The notes: generated by a model from the sequence alone, not told the origin. Shown: positions 8,541-18,670, counted from the stretch's first letter. The stretch is 64,000 nucleotides of DNA from Prolixibacteraceae bacterium (GCA_025210775.1 JAOARB010000009.1:1-64000); one strand, 5' to 3'. A program made the numbers and translations.

Positions 8541-9389
8541 ATGAGCAATTATTACAGTTTCGTAGCAGGATTGCCAGAGATTCAACTCCAAGATGCTAAA
8601 GCTTATCATACCACTAGATCCATTAAGGAAGAGCTAGCAGAGACAGTGAACGAGAAAGACTGGAACTTGTTATCCTACTATTATGGAAAATTTGATAATC
8701 ATAACCTACTTCTTTCTTTAGGTGTTATCGAGGGAAGTTGGGATGAAAGGGGCAATATCTCTGAGGAAGACCTTAAAGAGTTTTTGCTTGCATTCCAAGA
8801 GGAGGATGATCCTTCTGTGGAAGTGCCATCATGGTTTCGTCTTTTTATTCCTGCTTACCAACAAGATACCCCACTTTACGCAGAGATGTCGTGGGAAGAT
8901 CAATTGACAACGGCTTTTTATGAAGAAGGAATGAAATGTTCCAACCGTTATATTGCAGACTGGTTTCAGTTTAAATATCGAGTGCGCAATATGATGACTG
9001 CGATACAATGTCGTAAGTTTGATCTTGATCGGAATGTATTTGTGTTAGGTAGCGACGATTTTTCTAAACAACTGCGTAATAGTAGTGCAAAAGATTTTGG
9101 TGTCGTCGTGGAATTTCCATATGTCTCTGATGTTCAGAAAATCATGGATATGCCAAATTTCTATGATAGAGAAAAAGCCTTAGATGTTTTGTATTGGAAC
9201 TATATTGAAGAAAATACATTCTTTTTCTATTTCAGTTTAGAAAAAATCTATGGCTACATCATTCAACTAGAGATGATCGAAAGATGGAGTTCTTTGAATG
9301 AAGATGAGGGTATGGAAGTATTTAGAGAGTTTGTTAACCAATTAAAATCATCTTTCCGTTTTCAAGATGAGTTTTCACTAAAACGCTAA
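8541..9389 (+). CDS. DUF2764 protein of the V-ATPase operon
   Basis: A 282-residue soluble protein with the DUF2764 start MSNYYSFVAGLPE and many aromatic and acidic residues. No signal peptide, membrane segment or catalytic motif is seen. DUF2764 genes are known to sit between subunits E and A in V-ATPase operons of Bacteroidota and spirochaetes; their function is unknown, and the fixed position suggests an assembly factor or a replacement for the missing C/F subunits. It has a real Shine-Dalgarno sequence (GGAGGG at 8530-8535), unusual for this phylum. Only 6 bases separate it from atpA. Confidence 0.85.
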   Translation: MSNYYSFVAGLPEIQLQDAKAYHTTRSIKEELAETVNEKDWNLLSYYYGKFDNHNLLLSLGVIEGSWDERGNISEEDLKEFLLAFQEEDDPSVEVPSWFRLFIPAYQQDTPLYAEMSWEDQLTTAFYEEGMKCSNRYIADWFQFKYRVRNMMTAIQCRKFDLDRNVFVLGSDDFSKQLRNSSAKDFGVVVEFPYVSDVQKIMDMPNFYDREKALDVLYWNYIEENTFFFYFSLEKIYGYIIQLEMIERWSSLNEDEGMEVFREFVNQLKSSFRFQDEFSLKR

Positions 9390-9395
9390 TTAAGC

Positions 9396-11153
9396 ATGTC
9401 AACAAAAGGTATAGTAAGAGGTATTATTGCCAACTTGGTTGTTGTGGAAGCTGACGGTCCCGTTTCTCAGAATGAGATATGCTATTTGCATACTGCGGGA
9501 ACTAAGCTGATGGCAGAGGTAATCAAGGTGACAGGTAAGGATGCTTATGTCCAGGTTTTTGAGAGTACTCGTGGCCTTAAAATTAATGATACAGTAGATT
9601 TCGACGGTCATATGTTGGAAGTTACTTTAGGGCCTGGTATCTTGTCTCGTAACTACGATGGACTACAAAATGATTTAGATAAGATGGATGGGGTTTTCCT
9701 TCAAAGAGGGGATTACACCTATGCTTTAAATAAAGAAGTGGAGTGGGATTTTAAACCGATCGCTAAAGTAGGTGATCGTGTAGAGGCTGCTTCATGGCTT
9801 GGGGAAGTTAATGAGAATGGACAACCTCATAAAATTATGGTTCCTTTCGTAATGGAAGGAAGTTATACTGTTAAAACAATTGTTTCGGCTGGTAAATATC
9901 GTATTGAAGATACGATTGCTGAGATTGAAGATGAGCACGGTAAATTACATACGGTGACCATGATTCAAAAATGGCCAGTGAAAAAAGCCATTAAGGCTTA
10001 TAGAGAAAAACCACGTCCATTTAAATTGTTGGAAACAGGTGTTCGTACTATTGATACGATCAATCCTATCGTTGAAGGAGGTACAGGATTTATCCCTGGT
10101 CCTTTCGGTACTGGTAAGACCGTTCTTCAGCATGCGATATCTAAACAAGCTGAGGCGGATATCGTAATTATTGCTGCTTGTGGTGAGCGTGCCAACGAGG
10201 TTGTGGAGATCTTTACAGAGTTCCCAGAGTTGGATGACCCTCATACTGGTCGTAAATTGATGGAGCGTACTACAATTATTGCAAACACTTCGAATATGCC
10301 GGTGGCTTCTCGTGAAGCTTCTGTATATACTGCAATGACTATTGCGGAGTACTATCGTTCTCAAGGATTGAGAGTGTTGTTGATGGCCGATTCTACTTCT
10401 CGTTGGGCGCAGGCGCTTAGAGAGATGTCGAACCGTTTGGAGGAACTTCCTGGACAGGATGCCTTCCCTATGGACCTTTCTGCTATTATTGCCAACTTCT
10501 ACTCTCGTGCGGGTTATGTTTATTTAAATAACGGAGAAGTTGGATCGATTACATTTATTGGTACTGTATCTCCTGCAGGGGGTAACTTGAAGGAGCCAGT
10601 AACGGAGTCGACAAAGAAAGCTGCTCGTTGTTTCTATGCACTTCAACAAAGTCGTGCCGATAGTAAACGTTATCCTGCTGTAAACCCTATTGACTCGTAT
10701 TCTAAGTATTTAGAGTATCCAGAGTTTGAGAATTATATCAATGAGCGTATTGGAGACAAATGGATTCCAATGATCAATGAGGTGAAAACAATTCTTCAAC
10801 GTGGTCTGGAAGTGAGTGAGCAGATCAATATCCTTGGTGATGACGGTGTACCTGTTGAGTATCATGTGAGATTTATGAAATCGGAAATGATCGATTTTGT
10901 TATTCTACAACAAGATGCTTTTGATCCTATTGATATGATGACGCCTATCGAACGTCAGGAATATATGCTTAATAAGGTGATGAAAATTGTTCATACTGAA
11001 TTTAAGTTTGATTCTTTTACTGAAGTTTCTGTCTACTTTAAGCGTATTATTAATGTGATTCGTCAGATGAACTATTCTGAATTCAAAACAGAAAAGTTCG
11101 AGAATTTCGAGCAGGATCTAAACGATATCATTGCTGAAAGAGCAGTATTGTAG
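9396..11153 (+). CDS. atpA: V-type ATP synthase subunit A (catalytic)
   Basis: The 585-residue catalytic subunit of the V1 head. It has an N-terminal beta barrel, the insertion typical of A subunits (about 110-190), Walker A GPFGTGKT at residues 235-242, the GERANE segment, Walker B-type LLMADSTSRWA and SPAGGNLKEPVTEST. Length and motifs are normal for the bacterial V/A type. It lies 6 bases after the DUF2764 gene and 36 bases before atpB, so all are probably cotranscribed. Confidence 0.97.
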   Translation: MSTKGIVRGIIANLVVVEADGPVSQNEICYLHTAGTKLMAEVIKVTGKDAYVQVFESTRGLKINDTVDFDGHMLEVTLGPGILSRNYDGLQNDLDKMDGVFLQRGDYTYALNKEVEWDFKPIAKVGDRVEAASWLGEVNENGQPHKIMVPFVMEGSYTVKTIVSAGKYRIEDTIAEIEDEHGKLHTVTMIQKWPVKKAIKAYREKPRPFKLLETGVRTIDTINPIVEGGTGFIPGPFGTGKTVLQHAISKQAEADIVIIAACGERANEVVEIFTEFPELDDPHTGRKLMERTTIIANTSNMPVASREASVYTAMTIAEYYRSQGLRVLLMADSTSRWAQALREMSNRLEELPGQDAFPMDLSAIIANFYSRAGYVYLNNGEVGSITFIGTVSPAGGNLKEPVTESTKKAARCFYALQQSRADSKRYPAVNPIDSYSKYLEYPEFENYINERIGDKWIPMINEVKTILQRGLEVSEQINILGDDGVPVEYHVRFMKSEMIDFVILQQDAFDPIDMMTPIERQEYMLNKVMKIVHTEFKFDSFTEVSVYFKRIINVIRQMNYSEFKTEKFENFEQDLNDIIAERAVL

Positions 11154-11189
11154 TTCGTGGCATGAGTTTTTAATATAAAAAAGAGTGAA

Positions 11190-12512
11190 ATGGCAACAAA
11201 GGCTTTTCAAAAAATATATACAAAGATTACTGCTATTACCAAAGCAACCATCACATTGAAAGCACAAAATGTTGGATATGAGGAGTTGGCTACGGTTAAT
11301 GGGCGTCTAGCTCAGGTGGTAAAAATGATGGGTGACCAAGTGACACTACAGGTGTTTGGTGGTACCGAAGGTATCCCTACCAATGCAGAAGTGGCATTTC
11401 TTGGGAAATCACCATCATTAAAGGTGAGTGATCATCTTGCAGGTCGTTTCTTTAATGCTTTTGGTGACCCTATCGATGGGGGACCTGCTATTGAAGGAGA
11501 AGAGCGATCTATTGGTGGACCATCTGTAAACCCAGTACGTCGTAAACAACCATCGGAGTTGATTGCAACAGGTATTGCAGGTATCGACCTTAATAATACA
11601 TTGGTATCGGGACAGAAGATTCCTTTCTTTGCCGATCCAGATCAACCATTTAACCAAGTGATGGCTAATGTGGCTTTGAGAGCTAAAGCCGATAAGATTA
11701 TCCTTGGAGGTATGGGATTGACAAATGATGATTATTTATATTTCCGTAATGTGTTTGAGAATGCAGGTGCGTTAAATAGAATTATCTCTTTTGTGAATAC
11801 AACAGAGAATCCTCCTGTGGAGCGTCTTTTGGTTCCAGATATGTCTTTGACTGCTGCTGAATATTTCGCAGTGGATAAGAATGAGAATGTATTGGTTCTT
11901 CTAACGGATATGACACTTTATGCTGATGCATTGTCTATCGTGTCAAACCGTATGGATCAGATTCCTTCTAAAGATAGTATGCCAGGTTCTCTATATTCAG
12001 ATTTGGCTAAGATCTATGAGAAAGCGGTACAGTTTCCAGAAGGGGGATCGATTACTATTATTGCGGTGACAACCCTTGCTGGGGGTGATATTACACACGC
12101 GATTCCAGATAACACGGGTTATATTACAGAGGGACAGTTGTTCTTGCGTAAAGATACTGATGTAGGTAAAGTAATTGTCGATCCTTTCCGTTCACTTTCT
12201 CGTTTGAAGCAGTTGGTTGCAGGTAAGAAAACACGTGAAGATCATCCTCAAGTGATGAACACTGCCGTACGTCTGTTTGCTGATGCAGCAAATGCGAAGA
12301 CTAAGATGGAGAATGGTTTCGACCTTAGTGATTATGATGAACGTACTTTGGCTTTCGCCAAAGAGTATTCTAATGATTTGTTAGCTATTGATGTGAATAT
12401 CAATACAACAGAGATGTTAGACACTGGATGGGATCTATTTAGTCGTCACTTCTCGAAAGAAGAGGTGGCTATCAAACAAGAGGTCTTAGAAAAGTATTGG
12501 CCAAAGGCTTAA
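11190..12512 (+). CDS. atpB: V-type ATP synthase subunit B
   Basis: The 440-residue non-catalytic subunit of the V1 hexamer. It has the beta-barrel start with a LAGRFFNAFGDPIDGGP hinge, the segment SGQKIPFFADPDQPFN in place of a Walker A (normal for B subunits), LLTDMTLYADALS and the C-terminal helical bundle with YWPKA at the end. It partners with subunit A at the nucleotide-binding interface. It lies 36 bases downstream of atpA and 45 bases upstream of atpD. Confidence 0.97.
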   Translation: MATKAFQKIYTKITAITKATITLKAQNVGYEELATVNGRLAQVVKMMGDQVTLQVFGGTEGIPTNAEVAFLGKSPSLKVSDHLAGRFFNAFGDPIDGGPAIEGEERSIGGPSVNPVRRKQPSELIATGIAGIDLNNTLVSGQKIPFFADPDQPFNQVMANVALRAKADKIILGGMGLTNDDYLYFRNVFENAGALNRIISFVNTTENPPVERLLVPDMSLTAAEYFAVDKNENVLVLLTDMTLYADALSIVSNRMDQIPSKDSMPGSLYSDLAKIYEKAVQFPEGGSITIIAVTTLAGGDITHAIPDNTGYITEGQLFLRKDTDVGKVIVDPFRSLSRLKQLVAGKKTREDHPQVMNTAVRLFADAANAKTKMENGFDLSDYDERTLAFAKEYSNDLLAIDVNINTTEMLDTGWDLFSRHFSKEEVAIKQEVLEKYWPKA

Positions 12513-12557
12513 TATTAGAAAGATTGATCTGTTGATTTACCATTAAAAAAGAACATT

Positions 12558-13160
12558 GTGGCTATAAATTTTCAATATAATAAAACTTCACTTCAGAAAC
12601 TCGAAAAGGATCTTAAGGTCCGTGAGCGTGCACTTCCTACCATCAAAAGTAAGGAGTCGGCGTTACGCGTGGAAGTGAAGAAAGCCAAAGATGAGGTGAA
12701 GAAACTAGACTTACAGCTAGAGAATGCCATGCGTTCGTACGATAGTATGGTGGCTCTATGGGGTGAGTTTGATACTTCATTGATTCGTGTTCGCGATGTT
12801 CGTATGTCGGTGAAGAAGATTGCAGGGGTGATGACTCCTGTGTTGGATGGAGTGGACTTTGAGTTAGAACACTTCAGCCTTTTCAATACTCCATTATGGT
12901 TTTTGGATGGTATGGAACTTATTAAGGAGTTGGCTCAGGTGGGCATCGAAAGAGAGTTTTATGCTCGTAAGATGGTGCTTCTAGAGTATGCTCGTAAAAA
13001 GACAACCCAAAAGGTGAACCTTTTTGAGAAAGTTCAGATCCCAGGCTATGGGGATGCCATTCGTAAAATTAAACGTTTTATGGAGGATGAAGAGAATTTA
13101 TCTAAATCGGCACAGAAAATCGTGAAGTCTCGTCAACAAAATATGGAGGAAGAGTTATGA
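12558..13160 (+). CDS. atpD: V-type ATP synthase subunit D (central shaft)
   Basis: The 200-residue rotor-shaft subunit. The start is GTG (12558), giving MAINFQYNKTSLQKLEKDL, the usual family start. Two long antiparallel helices (about 5-80 and 130-195) flank a short middle region, as expected for a coiled-coil shaft. Its stop codon overlaps the start of atpI (ATGA), pointing to translational coupling. Subunits C, F and G are not recognisable in the operon, which is common in Bacteroidota V-ATPases. Confidence 0.9.
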   Translation: MAINFQYNKTSLQKLEKDLKVRERALPTIKSKESALRVEVKKAKDEVKKLDLQLENAMRSYDSMVALWGEFDTSLIRVRDVRMSVKKIAGVMTPVLDGVDFELEHFSLFNTPLWFLDGMELIKELAQVGIEREFYARKMVLLEYARKKTTQKVNLFEKVQIPGYGDAIRKIKRFMEDEENLSKSAQKIVKSRQQNMEEEL

Positions 13161-14983
13161 TTGTTAAGATGAAAAAATATTCTTTCCTTCTTTTTCATAA
13201 AGATTACAATGGTTTCTTAGAGCATCTACGCTCTTTGGGATTGATGCATGTGAAAGAAAAAGAGGGAGGTGTTGAAGATGAACAATTGGATCAGTACCTT
13301 CAAGAGTTGGCACGAATAGATTCTTTGGTTAAAGAGTTAAAAAAACTTGCTGGTGATCAAGTTCCTTCTACTTTGAAAGAGGGAAAAAAGAATGCTTTGT
13401 CTCTTATCGAAGAGTTTCAGTCTTTGGTGGCAGAGAAAGAAGCATTGTTGGTTAAAGAACAGCAACTAGATAAATATCATGAAACACTTCTACCTTGGGG
13501 TGATTTTGATATCTCAAACCTGACGAAGCTTGAAGAATCAGGATGGAATATCCATTTTTATTCATGTAGTGATCGTGACTGGGATGAAGCATGGGAAGCA
13601 CAGTATGACCTTGTAGAGATAGGTCATCATGGTGTGATTCGATACTTTATTGTAGTAGCGGACAAAGATCAAAAGGTGGATATCGATGCTGATAAGGTAG
13701 AGATTCCTGAGTTTTCTTTAAGTCAGGTGGCTTCTGAGAAAGAGAAGTTACATAAGCAACTAGAAGATCATGAAGTGAAGTTATCTGATTTTGCTATTGA
13801 ATCACTTCCTGTGATTACCGCTCATCAGATGGCTGTGCAAGATAAGATCGATTTTAAAAAGGTACATCTTGATGGAGATGCTGTGGCGGAAAACCATGTT
13901 TATATTTTAGAAGGATATGTGCCAGAGTCGAATGTGGATCAGATCGATGCATTCTTGAATGAGTCGAATGTCTACTATGAGGTGAATAAGCCTACCATGG
14001 GAGAGAAAGTACCGGTATTGTTGAAGAATAATCGCTTTGTGAAATTATTCGAGATGATCGGAGACCTTTATTCTTTGCCTAAGTATGGTGAATTGGATTT
14101 GACTCCTTATTTTGCACCTTTCTATGTTCTTTTCTTCGGATTCTGTTTGGGAGATGCTGGATATGGATTGTTGTTATTACTGTTAGGTTTTATCTTTGCG
14201 CCTCGTACAAAAGGAGCAACCAAAAATGCAATGCAACTAAGTAAATGGTTGGGATTGGCTACCATCCTATTTGGACTTATTGGTGGTACACTATTTGGCT
14301 TGAACCTTTACGATCAAGGATGGGGATTCTATGGTTCCCTAAACGAGATGTTGAAAGCGCAGGGTAAAGGTATCAACGACCATTTGTTTAACTTGGCTCT
14401 ATTGCTAGGGGTGATACAGGTGTTGTTTGGTATGGTGCTTAAGAGTATCAATGAGATGAAGCAATTTGGCTTTAGATATGCTGTTGGTACTTTTGGCTGG
14501 CTAACACTCTTTGTAGGATTGATTGCCTCCTTTGCATTAGATTCTTTTGGAGTCTCTGCTGAGATGGTTTCTTATTTCCGTTATGGAGTATTAGGAGTGT
14601 GGGCTTTGGCTTCGTTGGTATTTAATAATCCTGATAGATCGATATTTGCAAATATCGGTGCTGGAGTATGGGATAGTTACAATATGGCTACGGGGGTTAT
14701 GGGAGATATTCTTTCCTATATTCGTCTGTTTGCATTGGGTATCTCTTCTTCTATCTTGGGATTTGTTTTTAATACCTTGGCAGTTCAGTTTGCACCAGAA
14801 AATATTATTGGGAAAATCATTGTGATGACCATCATCTTGGTTATTGGACATGGTTTGAATCTCTTTATGGGAATCTTAGGTTCGTTTGTACACCCTGTAC
14901 GTTTGACCTTTGTGGAATTCTATAAAAACTCTGGTTTTACTGGAGGTGGTGTTCGTTATAACCCATTTAAAAAGAGATCATAA
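13157..14983 (+). CDS. atpI: V-type ATP synthase subunit I (membrane stator)
   Basis: The 608-residue a/I-type stator subunit. The N-terminal half (about 1-290) is soluble with coiled-coil segments. The C-terminal half has about seven or eight membrane helices, starting with YFAPFYVLFFGFCLGDAGYG, a hallmark of the family, and includes the conserved segment MGDILSYIRLFALGISSS with the essential Arg facing the rotor ring. FVHPVRLTFVEFYKNSGFTGGG closes the protein as usual. It overlaps atpD by four bases. Confidence 0.95.
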   Translation: MIVKMKKYSFLLFHKDYNGFLEHLRSLGLMHVKEKEGGVEDEQLDQYLQELARIDSLVKELKKLAGDQVPSTLKEGKKNALSLIEEFQSLVAEKEALLVKEQQLDKYHETLLPWGDFDISNLTKLEESGWNIHFYSCSDRDWDEAWEAQYDLVEIGHHGVIRYFIVVADKDQKVDIDADKVEIPEFSLSQVASEKEKLHKQLEDHEVKLSDFAIESLPVITAHQMAVQDKIDFKKVHLDGDAVAENHVYILEGYVPESNVDQIDAFLNESNVYYEVNKPTMGEKVPVLLKNNRFVKLFEMIGDLYSLPKYGELDLTPYFAPFYVLFFGFCLGDAGYGLLLLLLGFIFAPRTKGATKNAMQLSKWLGLATILFGLIGGTLFGLNLYDQGWGFYGSLNEMLKAQGKGINDHLFNLALLLGVIQVLFGMVLKSINEMKQFGFRYAVGTFGWLTLFVGLIASFALDSFGVSAEMVSYFRYGVLGVWALASLVFNNPDRSIFANIGAGVWDSYNMATGVMGDILSYIRLFALGISSSILGFVFNTLAVQFAPENIIGKIIVMTIILVIGHGLNLFMGILGSFVHPVRLTFVEFYKNSGFTGGGVRYNPFKKRS

Positions 14984-15025
14984 ATAAAAAAGTTTGTAGT
15001 AAAAAAAGTAAAAAAACAATTATAA

Positions 15026-15499
<474 letters not shown>

Positions 15500-15529
15500 G
15501 AAAATTCTTTTCATTTCAATAAATTTAGG

Positions 15530-15566
15530 AACGTCATTATCTCGTAGAGGTAATGGCGTTTTTTAG
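15530..15566 (+). terminator. Terminator of the V-ATPase operon
   Basis: The stem AACGTCATTATCT pairs with AGGTAATGGCGTT (G-T pairs included) around a short loop and is followed by six T. Confidence 0.85.
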
Positions 15567-15577
15567 TATGTCTAGAA

Positions 15578-15628
15578 AGATAGAAGCACTACCACAAATG
15601 AGAGGGTAGTGCTTCTATCTATTTTTTT
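15578..15628. terminator. Second hairpin between convergent genes
   Basis: A perfect 16-bp inverted repeat (AGATAGAAGCACTACC and its complement, 15578-15593 and 15605-15620) with an 11-base loop, then TATTTTTTT on the plus strand. It probably stops both the ATPase transcript and the leftward radical SAM gene. Confidence 0.8.
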
Positions 15629-15639
15629 GATGTGAGCTT

Positions 15640-16839
15640 CTATTTTGTTCGAATAGGTTCGATGTTGATATAATGACACTTATTGCAAAATGCAGGGGCT
15701 TGGTTGGCAAACCATTGTCTTCTAAATTGCTGATATGATTCGGAGTTGAGTGTCTCTATGACAGAAGATTTCATGACATTTCCAAAATGAAGTTCTTTAG
15801 GAAAAGGTTTCGCGCAACAGGGAGCCACATACCCATCCCAACAGATATAGAAATGACTCCATGGGAAAGGACATTTTTGAAAACAGTTGTCGGTCTTAAA
15901 GTGTCGTTCTGTAACCAATACCTGAGGAGTTTGGGCTATTATTTCTTCTAATTCTTTGACTTTATCTATAAAGAGTTGTGATTGGTAGAAGTCGTAGTAG
16001 GAAGCATCTATATCGGTAGCAGAAGCCAAATTTAATAGTGTAAAATCAAGATATTTAACCCCTACTTCTTTTGCATAGCTTACTAATGCGGGCATATCTT
16101 TATAGTTCTCTTTGGTCACCACCATGTTCATCATGATATCTGTATCGCTATCTCTGGCTATAGTGGAAAGGGTGCGGAGATTTTTATCTAGAAGTTCGAA
16201 ATTTGATTTCTTACGTATCTTCTCATATGTCTTGCCTAAACCATCGATAGAGACTTGAATGGTATCGATGACATTGATTACTTCCCGAACTTGTGGAATG
16301 AAATTGGGTAACACTGCATTGGTGGAGACCGAAATAATGATCCCTTCGTTTTTATGTTTTATGTAGTTGGCAATGGTTGCAAGTTCTTTGTATAAAAATG
16401 TCTCGCCCATCCCAGTCAATCCGATGGAATCTAGATAGGGCCATATCTCATCAATGATTTTTTTAGCCGATACCATGTCCATCATTCCTTTGTCCATCTC
16501 TTTGCCATACCTGTATTCTCTAGGACATGTTGTACAGGCTAGATTACAATGGTTCGTAAGTTCTAACATTAAAGAAGAAGGATAGGCAACCTTTGTTGAG
16601 TGGGTGCTTTTTAAATAGAAATGTTTAATTTTATTACAGGCGTACCATAGGAGATATTTCCCTTTGGGAAGATTGGTGATTCTTTTTATGGCCTTTTTTA
16701 TTCTGCGTTTATTCATCATTGGATAGCATTTATATTGCTGTGCGATCTTTTGTCTTTGATATGAGATATACTTTTGTTGCCCCTTTTTCGTCCGTATATA
16801 ATGAGCCAATATCCATTGTATGGATTGTAAAAACAACAA
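15640..16839 (-). CDS. Radical SAM/SPASM domain protein
   Basis: The 399-residue protein carries the radical SAM cluster motif C-x3-C-x2-C in LTNHCNLACTTCPRE, the GMGE SAM-binding segment, and a C-terminal SPASM-type cysteine set: CFQKCPFPW, CWDGYVAPCCAKPF and FCNKCHYI. It should bind at least two Fe-S clusters. SPASM proteins modify peptides or act in cofactor or polysaccharide-linked pathways; the substrate cannot be told here. The start is uncertain: MMNKRRIKK (about 42 residues in) is an alternative. It stands alone, divergent from the nucleotide-sugar dehydrogenase, which hints at cell-surface polysaccharide synthesis but does not prove it. Confidence 0.85.
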   Translation of the reverse strand: MLFLQSIQWILAHYIRTKKGQQKYISYQRQKIAQQYKCYPMMNKRRIKKAIKRITNLPKGKYLLWYACNKIKHFYLKSTHSTKVAYPSSLMLELTNHCNLACTTCPREYRYGKEMDKGMMDMVSAKKIIDEIWPYLDSIGLTGMGETFLYKELATIANYIKHKNEGIIISVSTNAVLPNFIPQVREVINVIDTIQVSIDGLGKTYEKIRKKSNFELLDKNLRTLSTIARDSDTDIMMNMVVTKENYKDMPALVSYAKEVGVKYLDFTLLNLASATDIDASYYDFYQSQLFIDKVKELEEIIAQTPQVLVTERHFKTDNCFQKCPFPWSHFYICWDGYVAPCCAKPFPKELHFGNVMKSSVIETLNSESYQQFRRQWFANQAPAFCNKCHYINIEPIRTK

Positions 16840-17012
16840 TTATATTCAGTATAACGAACCCTTTCACTTCTTATTATCTTTTATGGTAAAGAGTATCTCT
16901 CAATATAATATGTTTATGATTTTTGCGTTTTCTCTTTTGTAATATAGATGGAATGTTTAAGCCTTTTATGTGAATACTATGTTCTGCATAGAAGTGATCG
17001 ATAGATATAGTT

Positions 17013-18242
17013 ATGAAAAGAATCGCTGTGATTGGATTGGGATATGTAGGGTTGCCTTTGGCTCTCGCTTTTGGAGAGAAATATCTTACTGTTGGCTTTG
17101 ATATAAGTGAAAAAAGAATTCATGATCTACGTAAAGGATTGGATTTTACTAATGAGGTAGATCCAATGCTGTTAAAGCGGCTCAATGCAACTGAGAATAG
17201 CGATACAGGAGTTGTTTTTACTTCCAATATCGAAGAGCTTAGAGAGGTGGATTTCTTTATTGTGACAGTCCCTACTCCTGTCGATAATTATCATCGTCCC
17301 GACCTTTCTTATGTTATCTCTGCTTCTGAAATAGTGGGAAAGGTATTAAATGTTGGTGATTGTGTCGTGTATGAGTCTACAGGCTATCCCGGGATGACTG
17401 AAGAGATTTGTGTGCCTGCTTTAGAGAGTACTTCTAGTCTTCGTTTTAATAAAGATTTTTTTGTAGGGTATTCTCCCGAAAGAGTGAACCCAGGGGATAA
17501 AGAACATGCGATTAACCGTGTGATTAAAGTGGTCTCGGGTTCTACTCCAGAAGTGGCACTGATGGTTAAAGAAGTGTATGACTCTATTGTGGAAGTAGGT
17601 ACTTATATGACTTCTTCTATTCGTGTCGCAGAAGCAGCCAAGGTGATAGAGAATACACAAAGAGATATCAATATTGCTTTTGTCAATGAGCTGTATAAGA
17701 TTTTTCGTTTGATGGATATCGATACCCATGAGGTTTTAGAAGCAGCTTCAACTAAATGGAATTTTATGCCTTTTAAGCCAGGATTAGTAGGTGGTCATTG
17801 TATTGGCGTTGATCCTTATTACTTAGCACAAAAAGCCCAAGAGATTGGCTATCATCCTGAACTTATTCTTGCTGGTCGAAGAGTCAATGATGGAATGGGG
17901 GATTACTATGCTCATGAGATTGTAAGAGAGATGATCCAAAATGACATCCCTGTAAAAGGAGCTAAGGTTCTTATTCTGGGGATCACATTTAAAGAGAATT
18001 GTCCTGATATTCGTAATACTAAGGTTGTGGACCTTATATATAGACTTCGTTCTTTTGGTTGTGATGTGGCTGTTTATGATCCTTGGGCAGATCCTAAAGA
18101 GGTGGCTGAGAGTTATCAGATCTCTTCTTCTAGTGATAAACCTAAAGAGGTTTATGATTATACTGTTCTTGCTGTAGCTCACCATGATTTTAAAGATTAT
18201 CCTAAAATCGATTTTTCTATAAAGAGAATGCCTACACGATAA
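17013..18242 (+). CDS. UDP-N-acetyl-hexosamine 6-dehydrogenase-type nucleotide-sugar dehydrogenase
   Basis: The 409-residue NAD+-dependent enzyme has an N-terminal Rossmann motif GLGYVGLPLA, the segment GYSPERVNPGD, the catalytic Cys in GGHCIGVDPYYL, and a C-terminal domain starting at about residue 305 (LGITFKENCPDIRNTK). These features fit the WbpO/TviB/WbpA branch, which oxidises UDP-GalNAc or UDP-GlcNAc to the uronic acid for capsule, O-antigen or exopolysaccharide. The exact substrate is not resolved. No glycosyltransferases are adjacent. A bidirectional terminator follows. Confidence 0.9.
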   Translation: MKRIAVIGLGYVGLPLALAFGEKYLTVGFDISEKRIHDLRKGLDFTNEVDPMLLKRLNATENSDTGVVFTSNIEELREVDFFIVTVPTPVDNYHRPDLSYVISASEIVGKVLNVGDCVVYESTGYPGMTEEICVPALESTSSLRFNKDFFVGYSPERVNPGDKEHAINRVIKVVSGSTPEVALMVKEVYDSIVEVGTYMTSSIRVAEAAKVIENTQRDINIAFVNELYKIFRLMDIDTHEVLEAASTKWNFMPFKPGLVGGHCIGVDPYYLAQKAQEIGYHPELILAGRRVNDGMGDYYAHEIVREMIQNDIPVKGAKVLILGITFKENCPDIRNTKVVDLIYRLRSFGCDVAVYDPWADPKEVAESYQISSSSDKPKEVYDYTVLAVAHHDFKDYPKIDFSIKRMPTR

Positions 18243-18276
18243 CCTTCTTTTATAAAAGAAATAAATGGGCATAAAA

Positions 18277-18316
18277 AAAGGAATCGTTATTTATATTAAC
18301 GATTCCTTTTTTTATT
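18277..18316. terminator. Bidirectional terminator
   Basis: A perfect 13-bp stem AAAGGAATCGTTA/TAACGATTCCTTT with a 7-base loop and T-runs on both strands. It separates the dehydrogenase from the oncoming SRP RNA/tRNA-Thr transcript. Confidence 0.9.
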
Positions 18317-18321
18317 TGTTG

Positions 18322-18395
18322 AGCCGAATGTCAGATTCGAACTGACGACCCCGAGATTACAAATCACGTGCTCTGGCCAACTGAGCTAATTCGGC
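18322..18395 (-). tRNA. tRNA-Thr (anticodon TGT), copy 1
   Basis: A 74-nt cloverleaf: acceptor GCCGAAT/ATTCGGC, D-arm GCTC/GAGC, anticodon loop TTTGTAA (TGT), T-arm GTCAG/CTGAC, discriminator T, no encoded CCA. The anticodon stem CGTGA/TCTCG has a T-T mismatch in the middle, and the same mismatch is in copy 2. It lies 3 bases after the SRP RNA and is probably cut from the same transcript. Confidence 0.95.
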
Positions 18396-18397
18396 AG

Positions 18398-18497
18398 GTG
18401 AGTGAGCTAACTACATCGCACCGCTACGACCACCTATCCTTGCTGCCTTCCGACCCTGGGGAGTTTCAGTAGGAGCATGTCGTGTAGCACTCACTCG
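18398..18497 (-). ncRNA. ffs: Small SRP RNA (4.5S type), copy 1
   Basis: About 100 nt. It carries the domain IV core GGGTCGGAAGGCAGCAAGG, with its GGAA tetraloop and asymmetric loop that bind Ffh, and a terminal stem GAGTGAG/CTCACTC. It shares near-identity with copy 2 at 35654-35753. Ends are estimated from the promoter and from base pairing. Confidence 0.92.
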
Positions 18498-18501
18498 ACG
18501 A

Positions 18502-18532
18502 CAAAAGTAATACCTCTATTGGTTTTTGCAAA
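18502..18532 (-). promoter_or_regulatory. Promoter of SRP RNA copy 1
   Basis: On the minus strand, TTTG (18529-18532), 19 bases, then TACTTTTG (18502-18509): an exact Bacteroidota -33/-7 pair. The same arrangement is present at copy 2. Confidence 0.88.
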
Positions 18533-18670
18533 CTTTTTATGAAATAAATGTGTTTTTATTTCATAAAAAAAGATGTGTGCCTTTGTTGTTCTTAATGAAT
18601 TTTATCAATAAAGACGATTTGTAGAATTTAGAAAATAGTGTTAATTGAAATTAATAAAAGAATAGAATGG

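Larger units (their letters stand above)
18319..18532 (-). repeat. Inverted copy 1 of the promoter-SRP RNA-tRNA-Thr unit
   Basis: About 190 bases match the plus-strand unit at 35640-35830 with about six substitutions, the tRNA part being identical. The two copies face each other as inverted repeats 17 kb apart. Confidence 0.9.

Noticed and set aside
18322..18395. tRNA-Thr as a pseudogene because of the T-T mismatch in the anticodon stem
   Set aside because: The second copy at 35756-35829 has the identical sequence and both sit behind good promoters, so the mismatch appears to be a tolerated feature.
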